Source of the DNA: an uncultured Ruminococcus sp.
Lineage (GTDB): Bacteria > Bacillota > Clostridia > Oscillospirales > Ruminococcaceae
DNA: 5,094 nt
Reading direction: 5' to 3'
Assembly: GCA_947177715.1 (NCBI GenBank)
Contig: CAMWVM010000136.1
Location: forward strand, 1-5,094
Of the stretch, positions 1 to 5,094 are shown in pieces (position 1 is the stretch's first letter; each line of letters opens with the position of its first letter). The translations under genes and the position numbers were made by a program. The notes under the pieces were generated by a model. The model was not told the DNA's origin. It ran no database searches and saw only the letters and a program-made list of their open reading frames with translations.

Positions 1-1
1 C

Positions 2-1006
2 CATGTAGGACGTGGCTTTTGGGCGTTTCAGGATGTGCTGAAAAATCGTGAAAGTTCAAGATATAAAGATTGGTTTTTTATAAATTTCGGCGGGAATTCA
101 AATTATAACGATGGACTTTGGTATGAAGGCTGGGAGGGGCATTTTGATCTTGTTAAACTCAATCTTCGCAATCCCGAGGTTGTAAATCATATCTTTGGGT
201 GTATTAAAGGCTGGGTTGAAGAATTTGATATTGACGGGCTTCGCCTTGATGTTGCATATTGCCTTGATTTTGATTTTCTAAAAAATCTTCGCAATTACTG
301 TAAATCATTAAAACATGACTTTTTCTTGCTGGGAGAGCTTTTGCACGGAGATTATTCACGTTGGGTAAATAGTGAAATGCTCGACAGCGCTACAAACTAT
401 GAGTGCTATAAAGGCCTTTATTCCAGTTTCAACAGTATGAATATGTTTGAAATATGCCATTCACTAAAAAATCAGTTTGGACCTGAGGATTGGTGCAGAT
501 ATCGTGGAATGCATCTGCTCTGTTTTGCAGATAACCATGATGTTTCCAGAGTCGCATCAATTCTTACAAATGAAAATCACCTGCCGCTTCTCTATGCACT
601 TATGTTTGGTATGCCCGGAATACCATGTATTTATTATGGCTCCGAGTGGGGAACTAAGGCGGATAAGAGTCAGGGAGATCCGGCACTCAGAGTATCGTTT
701 GAAAAGCCTGAAAATAATCAGCTGACAGAATGGATATCAAAGCTTGCAAAGGCTCATAGGGAATCAAAAGCTCTCTGTCATGGTTCAATAAAAATACCGG
801 TGCTTACCAATAAACAGTGTATAATAGAACGTGAGCACGACGGAGAGAGAGTTTTGGTTGCTGTTAATGCAGATGACCAATCGTATACTGCACATTTTGA
901 CGCAAGATGCGGAAGAGCTGTTGACCTTATTACAGGAGAGGAGCACGATTTCGGCGGAGGAAGCGATTTGCCTCCTTATTCAGCATTTATGTGGAAATGC
1001 GAGTAA
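2..1006 (+). CDS. GH13 alpha-amylase-family hydrolase, cyclomaltodextrinase/neopullulanase-like (5' partial)
   Basis: The reading frame is open from base 2. The residues before the GTG at 35 read HVGRGFWAFQD, which is the end of GH13 conserved region I, so GTG 35 is an internal Val and the true start lies upstream. Numbering from codon 35 as 1, the GH13 motifs follow in order: LVKLN (40-44, region V-like); DGLRLDVA with nucleophile Asp72 (region II); LLGEL with acid/base Glu101 (region III); and FADNHDVSR with Asp169 as transition-state stabiliser (region IV). The tail ends in LPPYSAFMWK, typical of the C-terminal beta-sandwich. All three catalytic carboxylates are present, so the enzyme is probably active. 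The family cleaves or transfers alpha-1,4/1,6 glucosidic bonds; the wording around the motifs is closest to maltodextrin/cyclodextrin-degrading members, so an intracellular oligosaccharide substrate is inferred. The N-terminal domain and any signal peptide are outside the window. The exact subfamily is not certain. Confidence 0.93.
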   Translation, partial: HVGRGFWAFQDVLKNRESSRYKDWFFINFGGNSNYNDGLWYEGWEGHFDLVKLNLRNPEVVNHIFGCIKGWVEEFDIDGLRLDVAYCLDFDFLKNLRNYCKSLKHDFFLLGELLHGDYSRWVNSEMLDSATNYECYKGLYSSFNSMNMFEICHSLKNQFGPEDWCRYRGMHLLCFADNHDVSRVASILTNENHLPLLYALMFGMPGIPCIYYGSEWGTKADKSQGDPALRVSFEKPENNQLTEWISKLAKAHRESKALCHGSIKIPVLTNKQCIIEREHDGERVLVAVNADDQSYTAHFDARCGRAVDLITGEEHDFGGGSDLPPYSAFMWKCE

Positions 1007-1018
1007 ATTAAAATCATC

Positions 1019-1024
1019 GAGGTG
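1019..1024 (+). promoter_or_regulatory. RBS supporting a TTG start
   Basis: GAGGTG lies 6 nt before the TTG at 1031. An in-frame TGA at 1028-1030 directly precedes that TTG, so no start further upstream in this frame is possible. The overlapping ATG at 1027 opens only a five-codon frame. Confidence 0.6.
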
Positions 1025-1030
1025 TTATGA

Positions 1031-1657
1031 TTGAAACCTTATAAGTTAGCGGACGGATTTTCTGCAATGAATATTCCTGAAGAAGTTGGACAGAAAATGC
1101 TTGGGGTTACTTATCATCCAAATAATCAGATTGCTGTTTCGGATTTGGCTTTTCTTGAAGTTTTGCATTATGATTTTAACAGTAACATTTCAAAGGGAGA
1201 GCTTGTATGTAATCAGAAGCTCGCAAAGGAAGTTTTAAAAATTTTCAAGACTTTGTTTGATAATAAGTATCCTATTGAAAAAATTAGGCTGGCTGACGCT
1301 TACGGTGGAGATGATGACAAAATCATGGCGGATAATAATTCATCATGCTTTAATTATCGTGTTATAGCTGATACAAATGTTATATCTATGCACGGACAGG
1401 GCAGAGCAATCGACATTAATCCACTCTATAATCCTTATATTGTCGGAGAAAAAATTATGCCGGCAAATGCATATTCATATGCCGACAGAACTAAAGATTT
1501 TCCTCATAAGATTGATGAAAATGATTTTTGTTTTAAGGTTTTTAAGTCTTATGGTTGGCTGTGGGGTGGAAATTGGATAAACTCAAAGGACTATCAGCAT
1601 TTTTATAAGCCGGAAGGAAAAGTTAAAAGAACCGTCTTAAAAATAAAAAATCGCTGA
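1031..1657 (+). CDS. M15-family zinc metallopeptidase (M15C / Peptidase_M15_4-like), peptidoglycan peptidase
   Basis: This 208-aa protein matches the M15C pattern of D-Ala-D-Ala carboxypeptidases and L-Ala-D-Glu endopeptidases, which cleave peptidoglycan stem peptides. Visible signatures are KGELVCN (near 55-61), YPIEKIRL (near 80-87), DNNSSCFNYR (101-110), the metal motif SMHGQGRAID with zinc ligands His121 and Asp128, INPLYNPY just after, GWLWGGNW (175-182) and DYQHF with Asp187 as probable catalytic base and His190 as third zinc ligand. All expected active-site residues are present. The TTG start is forced by an in-frame TGA just upstream and is backed by GAGGTG; Met13 (ATG 1067) is a weaker alternative. 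No signal peptide or membrane segment is visible, which is odd for a wall enzyme. It starts 24 nt after the GH13 gene and is probably in the same operon. The C-terminus is lysine/arginine-rich. The family is secure; the exact bond cleaved is not. Confidence 0.92.
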   Translation: MKPYKLADGFSAMNIPEEVGQKMLGVTYHPNNQIAVSDLAFLEVLHYDFNSNISKGELVCNQKLAKEVLKIFKTLFDNKYPIEKIRLADAYGGDDDKIMADNNSSCFNYRVIADTNVISMHGQGRAIDINPLYNPYIVGEKIMPANAYSYADRTKDFPHKIDENDFCFKVFKSYGWLWGGNWINSKDYQHFYKPEGKVKRTVLKIKNR

Positions 1658-1789
1658 TATTTAAGCTGCAATATTTGTCTATGTATCCTAAGTGTCTACC
1701 GTTCCAGTAAAGTATTATAGATATTGAATTTAAGTTAAGAAATTACGAATTAGGAGTATCAAGAACTGTCGTTGTTAAGTAAAGCATAA
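1658..1789 (+). other. Intergenic stretch with no recognised feature
   Basis: This is AT-rich sequence between the peptidase stop and the shared terminator. I find no supportable ORF with a ribosome binding site, no tRNA-like fold and no separate hairpin terminator for the upstream gene. Rightward transcription most likely ends at the hairpin that follows. Confidence 0.5.
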
Positions 1790-1823
1790 AAAATCGTCGG
1801 ACTATTGTCCGACGATTTTATTA
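1790..1823. terminator. Bidirectional Rho-independent terminator between convergent genes
   Basis: The stem is a perfect 13-bp match, 1790-1802 against 1807-1819, with core ATCGTCGGAC / GTCCGACGAT and the 4-nt loop TATT. On the + strand it is followed by TTTTATTATT; on the - strand the stem ends in a T run read leftward. It lies 22 nt beyond the stop of the spore-protein gene, so serving that gene is the most obvious role, while stopping rightward transcripts from the GH13-peptidase unit. Confidence 0.9.
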
Positions 1824-1841
1824 TTCCATCCCGGAATATAA

Positions 1842-2030
1842 TTACTGATTGTTACCAGTCTTATAAGCATCAATCATCTTTTTGACCATCTGGCCGCCAA
1901 CAGATCCAACTTCACGAGCTGTAAGATCACCGTTGTAACCTTGCTTGAGGTTTACACCAACTTCGTTAGCTGCTTCCATCTTAAATCTTTCAAGAGTCTG
2001 TCTACCCTGATCTGAAGTAATACCTTTCAT
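1842..2030 (-). CDS. Alpha/beta-type small acid-soluble spore protein (SASP)
   Basis: This 62-aa protein carries both conserved SASP blocks: FKMEAANEVGV (16-26) and LTAREVGSVGGQMVKKMI (36-53) with the invariant G-S-V-G-G. SASPs of this type coat DNA in the forespore, hold it in an A-like form and protect it from UV, heat and chemicals; at germination they are cut by the protease GPR. The likely GPR site is Glu19-Ala20 in the first block. The hydrophobic residue usual after the Glu in Bacillus proteins is Ala here. I chose ATG 2030 over the in-frame GTG 2039 because AAAGGAG (2039-2045) sits 8 nt before the ATG and overlaps the GTG. The N-terminus is shorter than in Bacillus SspA-type proteins and lacks their usual VPGA segment. 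The gene is monocistronic, divergent from the repeat-protein gene and convergent with the peptidase. Expression late in the forespore under SigG is expected from the family. Confidence 0.95.
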   Translation of the reverse strand: MKGITSDQGRQTLERFKMEAANEVGVNLKQGYNGDLTAREVGSVGGQMVKKMIDAYKTGNNQ

Positions 2031-2038
2031 TTTTAACA

Positions 2039-2045
2039 CTCCTTT
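2039..2045 (-). promoter_or_regulatory. RBS that decides the SASP start
   Basis: On the minus strand AAAGGAG is followed after 8 nt by ATG 2030. The alternative GTG codon (2039-2037) overlaps the last base of this site, so it cannot be the main start. Confidence 0.75.
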
Positions 2046-2072
2046 GTTTAATTTATCGGGTTTGCTTTATTA

Positions 2073-2099
2073 TTATATGACCTCATAACTTAAATATAA
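2073..2099 (-). promoter_or_regulatory. Possible SigG-like forespore promoter for the SASP gene
   Basis: Read on the minus strand, CATATAA (2079-2073) resembles a SigF/SigG -10 element (CATnnTA-like), with TTATA (2099-2095) 15 nt upstream as a weak -35. The spacing is shorter than the usual 17-18 nt. The same bases also contain TATAAT, so a SigA reading is possible. The call rests mostly on what is known of SASP regulation. Confidence 0.3.
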
Positions 2100-2166
2100 G
2101 AGGTAATTTTTTCGATACAGACCATTATTTTCAGGTTTTAATATCAAAAACATTTGTTGTTTTCTA

Positions 2167-2195
2167 TTGAATTACTAAATATATTATGATATAAT
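2167..2195 (+). promoter_or_regulatory. SigA-type promoter for the repeat-protein/esterase unit
   Basis: TTGAAT (2167-2172) and TATAAT (2190-2195) are separated by exactly 17 nt, a near-consensus vegetative promoter. Transcription would begin near 2202 and give a leader of about 50 nt before the ATG at 2252. An AT-only inverted repeat (ATATTAT 2181-2187 / ATAATAT 2194-2200) overlaps the -10; in such AT-rich DNA it may be chance. Confidence 0.75.
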
Positions 2196-2251
2196 AATAT
2201 GTGTAGTTATGTAAACAAAAGACAGGTTTAATTTTCAGGAGAAAAATAAAT

Positions 2252-4435
2252 ATGACGATAGAACGATTTGAGTTTTCCGATAAATGTTTTGGGAAAGAAT
2301 ACCAAATGAAAAAATTAAATATAAAAACTTTGGTGATTGTTTGTACCTGTGTAATGGCTCTTATTTTCGGAGGATATCTATATTATGGTGCAAATTATGC
2401 TCCAGGTTGGCATGTCAAAAGATCAGGCGCAGCATTCTATATCTTGGCTGATACAGGAGAAAGAGCTGTTGGAATGCATCTTATAGATAATGCATCATAC
2501 CTCTTTGATGAAAATGGTTACATAATGACTGGATGGCAGGAATATGACGGAGAAAAATATTATTTCGGTGAAGACGGAGTTATGCAGAAAGGTACTGTAA
2601 CTATTGACGGTGTTAAATATCACCTTTCAGACGAATCTGGTATCTTTCGTACAGGTCTTTGTTCAATAAACGGAGAAGAATATTTCTTTGACGATAAAGG
2701 ATTCCCTGATACAGGTTTTGCAAATGTCGATGGGAAGTATTATTATTATGACTCAGAGGGAAAGAAAATTACTGGCTGGGTCGATTCAAACGATATGAAA
2801 TATTATTTCCTCAGTTCAGGTGAAATGGCAATAGGTTTTTATGAAATTAATGATGATACCTATTGTTTTGCCTCTGACGGACATATGCTCGTAGGTTGGC
2901 ATACCGTTGACGGCAAAAAATATTTGTTTGATGATAAAGGCGTTATGCATACAGGTTGGAAAAAAGACGGCAAAAAGTATATGCATGCTAATGAAAAAAC
3001 CGGAGCTTTTGATTCAGGCTTTGCCAAAATAGATGGAAAAACATATTACTTTGATGAGAATTATTATATGGTCAAAGGCTGGAAAACTATTGATAAAAAC
3101 AGATATTATTTCTCTGAAGTCGGCGTGATGAAAACAGGCTGGTTTGAATATGAGGGAAATAAATATCACTTTAATAATAAGGGAGCTGCCGATAAAGGTT
3201 TTACAAAAATAGACGGTGAAACTTACTATTTTAATGGTAAATATAAACTGCTTACGGGATGGCAAAACATCAATAATAAATTGTATTATCTGGGACAGGC
3301 AGGAGTTGCCGCTTCAGGTATTTTTGAAGATAACGATCAAACTTATTATTTTAATCCTAAAGATCATGCCGCCGTTAAAGGATTGGCAAAAATTAAAGAT
3401 TATGGCGAAGATGAAAAATCTAAGATTAAGGATTTTTATGCAGAAGCCAAAATATTGGATAAAGCTACTATTGGCGAGCTTAAAAGTGATGAAATTGCAT
3501 TACTGCCAAGTATTGAAGAAAAATATAAGAGCGGAACGTATAACGAATTCATGCTAAAAGCCTATAAATTAATGGGCACAAAACTGTTTGGTCAGGCTTA
3601 TTTCAATGATGACTATGAAATGGAAACCGGCTGGCGTGATATCAGCGGATATAGATTCTATTTCGATGAGGAAACAGGCGAAAAAGCTACAGGCTGGAAA
3701 ACTATTAAGGGAAAAACTTATTATTTCGGTTTGTGCGGAGCCGCCGCAGTGGGAAACATGGAGATTGACGGAAATCAGTATACATTTTCAGATGACGGCG
3801 TTATGTCCGACGGACTTGTGGAAGTGGACGGAAAATATAAATACGCTGCGGAAAATAGTTCTGGTACAGATAACGTCTGGACTGTCAGCGACTTTGCGGA
3901 AATTGATGGCTATACATATTATTTTGACAGAAATGGTTTTGCCGTAAAGGGTTGGCAAAGTATCGACGGTGAAAAGTATTATTTTGATGATAAATATAGA
4001 TTAGTCAGAGGCATCTTTAAATCTGATAATCAGTATTATTATATGTCCTTAAATGGTATGGAAACTGATAAATGGGTCAATACCGATGAGGGTACTTATT
4101 ATTTTGGAAGTAACGGTCAGGCTTATACAGGCTGGAAAACAATAAATGGAATCGAATTCTATTTCGGAAATGATGGTAAAATTCAACGGGAATGGACAAC
4201 TATCGACGGTAAAAAATATTTCTTGCAAGACGGCGTTAAGACGTGTGGACCAATTTATATCGACGGGGTTTATTATAACTTTGGAGAACATGGATATCTT
4301 AGAAGCGGTTGGGTAATATGGAATACCTATAGATATTATAATAATAAAAATGGCGAACCATATACTAATTGTACTAAAACTATTGATGGCAAAAAATATT
4401 CATTTGACGATTATGGAATTGCTTCATTGCAGTAA
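2252..4435 (+). CDS. Large surface protein built of cell-wall/glucan-binding repeats
   Basis: This 727-aa protein has an N-terminal hydrophobic segment (about residues 26-45, preceded by MKKLNIK) that serves as signal peptide or membrane anchor. Nearly all the rest is about 28 repeats of roughly 20 aa with the pattern W-x-x-I-D-G-x-x-Y-Y-F-x-x-x-G-x-M-x-T-G. This is the CW_binding_1 type found in choline-binding proteins, streptococcal glucan-binding domains and clostridial toxin CROPs; such repeats stack as beta-hairpin solenoids whose aromatics bind wall polymers or sugars. No catalytic domain is visible, so a scaffold, adhesin or glycan-capture role is inferred. AGGAG (2237-2241) lies 10 nt before ATG 2252. 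The ATG at 2306 (Met19) would remove an odd 18-aa hydrophilic leader and give a classic signal-peptide start, but its RBS is weaker. A non-repeat segment interrupts the array at 383-446. The protein is followed after 26 nt by a CE2-like esterase. The ligand is unknown. Confidence 0.93.
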   Translation: MTIERFEFSDKCFGKEYQMKKLNIKTLVIVCTCVMALIFGGYLYYGANYAPGWHVKRSGAAFYILADTGERAVGMHLIDNASYLFDENGYIMTGWQEYDGEKYYFGEDGVMQKGTVTIDGVKYHLSDESGIFRTGLCSINGEEYFFDDKGFPDTGFANVDGKYYYYDSEGKKITGWVDSNDMKYYFLSSGEMAIGFYEINDDTYCFASDGHMLVGWHTVDGKKYLFDDKGVMHTGWKKDGKKYMHANEKTGAFDSGFAKIDGKTYYFDENYYMVKGWKTIDKNRYYFSEVGVMKTGWFEYEGNKYHFNNKGAADKGFTKIDGETYYFNGKYKLLTGWQNINNKLYYLGQAGVAASGIFEDNDQTYYFNPKDHAAVKGLAKIKDYGEDEKSKIKDFYAEAKILDKATIGELKSDEIALLPSIEEKYKSGTYNEFMLKAYKLMGTKLFGQAYFNDDYEMETGWRDISGYRFYFDEETGEKATGWKTIKGKTYYFGLCGAAAVGNMEIDGNQYTFSDDGVMSDGLVEVDGKYKYAAENSSGTDNVWTVSDFAEIDGYTYYFDRNGFAVKGWQSIDGEKYYFDDKYRLVRGIFKSDNQYYYMSLNGMETDKWVNTDEGTYYFGSNGQAYTGWKTINGIEFYFGNDGKIQREWTTIDGKKYFLQDGVKTCGPIYIDGVYYNFGEHGYLRSGWVIWNTYRYYNNKNGEPYTNCTKTIDGKKYSFDDYGIASLQ
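3020..3382 (+). repeat. Three-unit super-repeat (60-61 aa period) within the array
   Basis: Residues 257-316 and 317-377 form two copies of a higher-order unit of three hairpins. Each begins with F-(A/T)-K-I-D-G-x-T-Y-Y-F, continues with a W-(K/Q)-x-I unit and closes with a (W/I)-F-E unit ending in K-G. The first copy is exactly 180 nt and the second 183 nt. The third occurrence of the leading unit (LAKI, residue 378) is the one that is interrupted. Confidence 0.7.
3398..3589 (+). other. Non-repeat, charged and probably helical segment splitting one repeat
   Basis: Residues 383-446 do not follow the aromatic repeat pattern. They are rich in Lys, Glu, Asp, Ile and Leu (for example KSKIKDFYAEAKILDK and SIEEKYKSG), which suggests alpha-helices. 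The flanking pieces LAKI (378-381) and GQAYFNDDYEMETG (from 447) together rebuild one normal unit, as in FAKID + GKTYYFDENYYMVKG. The segment therefore sits in the hairpin turn. I do not recognise it as a known domain. Confidence 0.65.
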
Positions 4436-4445
4436 ATTTTTAGAC

Positions 4446-4450
4446 GGAGG
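4446..4450 (+). promoter_or_regulatory. RBS of the CE2-like esterase gene
   Basis: GGAGG lies 11 nt before ATG 4462 in the 26-nt gap after the repeat-protein stop. There is no hairpin terminator in the gap, which supports co-transcription. Confidence 0.7.
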
Positions 4451-4461
4451 ATCACAGTTTT

Positions 4462-5094
4462 ATGTTAGATTTAAAAAATAAAAAGTTTATAGAAGCCGAT
4501 GATAAAAATATTTCCTATATGGGACGTGTTGATTTTTCTAACCCTAAAGCTCCTTTAATAATTTTTGCAGGTTCTAATATAACTATTCGATTTAAAGGTA
4601 CTGCTGTGGGTGCAGTAATTGTCAACCATCATTTTTATAATATAATGGACTTGGGAGTTGTTGTCGACGGCAAAGAAGATAGAATCAGATTTGAGGATAA
4701 TGAAAAAGAAATATATTTGAATATTGACGAAAGTCTTGAAGATGCAGAACATGAGATAATTTTGTTTAAAAGACAGGATGCTACCCATTATTTTGAGTTT
4801 AAAGGCTTTGCCATTGACGGAGAACTTCTCCCTGCAATACCAAAACCAATTAGAAAAATTGAGTGCTATGGTGATTCTGTGTCAGCAGGCGCAGTGTGTG
4901 AAGCTGTAGATCATGTTGCAAAGTGCGATCCGGAAAATCATCAGGGTGTGTATGATAATGCGTGGCATTCATATTCAATGATTACCGCAAGAAATTTGGG
5001 AGCAGAAATCAATAACATCGCTCAAGGCGGAATTGCGATCTTTGACAGTACCTGTGTCTTTTACACATATCGGTGCCCAGGGGAGGCCTGTGAG
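4462..5094 (+). CDS. CE2-like SGNH carbohydrate esterase (3' partial)
   Basis: The frame is open from ATG 4462 to the window edge, 211 codons without a stop. Residues 1 to about 128 look like the beta-sandwich that precedes the catalytic domain in carbohydrate esterase family 2, including DFSNPKAPLIIFAGSNITIR and a DLGVVVDG stretch. The SGNH domain then starts with IECYGDSVSAG: block I, with nucleophile Ser139. It continues with DNAWHSYSMITARNLGAE and the block II glycine in NIAQGGIAIFD (Gly189/Gly190). The catalytic Asp/His region would lie beyond the edge. CE2 enzymes remove acetyl groups from xylan, mannan or other oligosaccharides. No signal peptide is visible, so an intracellular or otherwise exported enzyme is possible. 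It probably shares the promoter of the repeat-protein gene. The last 10 or so residues (YTYRCPGEACE) look unlike the family; see findings. The SGNH call is strong; the CE2 assignment and acetyl substrate are inferred. Confidence 0.8.
   Translation, partial: MLDLKNKKFIEADDKNISYMGRVDFSNPKAPLIIFAGSNITIRFKGTAVGAVIVNHHFYNIMDLGVVVDGKEDRIRFEDNEKEIYLNIDESLEDAEHEIILFKRQDATHYFEFKGFAIDGELLPAIPKPIRKIECYGDSVSAGAVCEAVDHVAKCDPENHQGVYDNAWHSYSMITARNLGAEINNIAQGGIAIFDSTCVFYTYRCPGEACE

Larger units (their letters stand above)
2420..4432 (+). repeat. Array of about 28 degenerate ~60-nt units encoding cell-wall-binding repeats
   Basis: Coding repeats of about 20 codons run from roughly residue 57 to the C-terminus. 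Well-formed units include FAKIDGKTYYFDENYYMVKG, WKTIDKNRYYFSEVGVMKTG and WQSIDGEKYYFDDKYRLVRG. The copies are conserved as protein (aromatic pair, terminal Gly) but well diverged as DNA, so this is an old, selected array, not a recent tandem expansion. The unit near residues 524-547 carries an enlarged polar loop (ENSSGTDN). Confidence 0.85.

Noticed and set aside
1027..1044. Mini-ORF ATG-ATT-GAA-ACC-TTA-TAA overlapping the peptidase start, a possible leader peptide
   Set aside because: Only five codons; it shares the RBS of the TTG start and overlaps it by chance, with no attenuator-like structure nearby.
2181..2200. AT-only inverted repeat over the -10 as an operator
   Set aside because: It is made only of A and T in very AT-rich DNA, so it is easily explained by chance; it is mentioned only within the promoter entry.
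2330..2350. Lipobox-like VIVC at residues 28-31 of the repeat protein, suggesting a lipoprotein
   Set aside because: The residue before the Cys is Val, not Gly/Ala/Ser, and the hydrophobic stretch before it is too short; most of the hydrophobic segment lies after the Cys.
3014..3265. Minus-strand 83-aa open frame inside the repeat gene
   Set aside because: It is antisense to a clear repeat coding region, has no RBS, and its hydrophobic composition results from the reverse complement of Lys/Tyr/Phe-rich codons.
3216..3557. Plus-strand 113-aa alternative frame
   Set aside because: It is a frame shadow of the repeat-protein gene; the main frame keeps the repeat pattern and stays open throughout.
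2420..4432. Calling the repeats choline-binding or a clostridial toxin CROP domain
   Set aside because: The repeats share the general fold signature, but the ligand cannot be read from the sequence and no toxin catalytic domain is present.
4555..4788. Minus-strand 77-aa open frame in the esterase region
   Set aside because: It is antisense to a continuous esterase frame with recognisable SGNH motifs and has no independent support.

Overview
The window is AT-rich, with a codon style and gene content that suggest a low-GC, spore-forming Firmicute of the class Clostridia. A gut or rumen Ruminococcus/Oscillospiraceae-type organism is the best guess. The firmest taxonomic clue is an alpha/beta-type small acid-soluble spore protein. 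Starch- and xylan-type carbohydrate enzymes and a very large cell-wall-binding repeat protein fit the same setting. Both window edges cut through genes.

Layout. Positions 2-1006 (+) hold the C-terminal two thirds or so of a GH13 alpha-amylase-family hydrolase, open at the left edge. After 24 nt comes an M15-family zinc peptidase (1031-1657, +, TTG start), probably co-transcribed with it. Then 1658-1789 has no gene that I can support. A near-perfect bidirectional hairpin terminator (1790-1819) separates this pair from a convergent spore-protein gene (2030-1842, -). The 221-nt intergenic region 2031-2251 carries divergent expression signals: a good SigA-type promoter (TTGAAT-N17-TATAAT) facing right and a weaker SigG-like element facing left. 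Positions 2252-4435 (+) encode a 727-aa membrane-anchored or secreted protein made almost entirely of about 28 aromatic cell-wall/glucan-binding repeats. After only 26 nt a second gene starts (4462, +): a two-domain SGNH esterase resembling carbohydrate esterase family 2, cut by the right edge.

How the genes may work together (inference). The repeat protein and the CE2-like esterase appear to form a transcription unit with no terminator between them. This suggests a surface glycan-binding protein paired with a deacetylase acting on the same or a neighbouring polysaccharide. The GH13 enzyme probably handles maltodextrin- or cyclodextrin-type oligosaccharides, and the M15 peptidase acts on peptidoglycan peptides. 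The spore gene is an independent sporulation unit. I see no RNA gene, CRISPR array or mobile element. The most unusual items are the architecture of the repeat protein (a three-unit super-repeat of 60 aa, and one repeat split by a non-repeat segment of about 64 aa) and a possible frameshift or assembly problem at the right edge.
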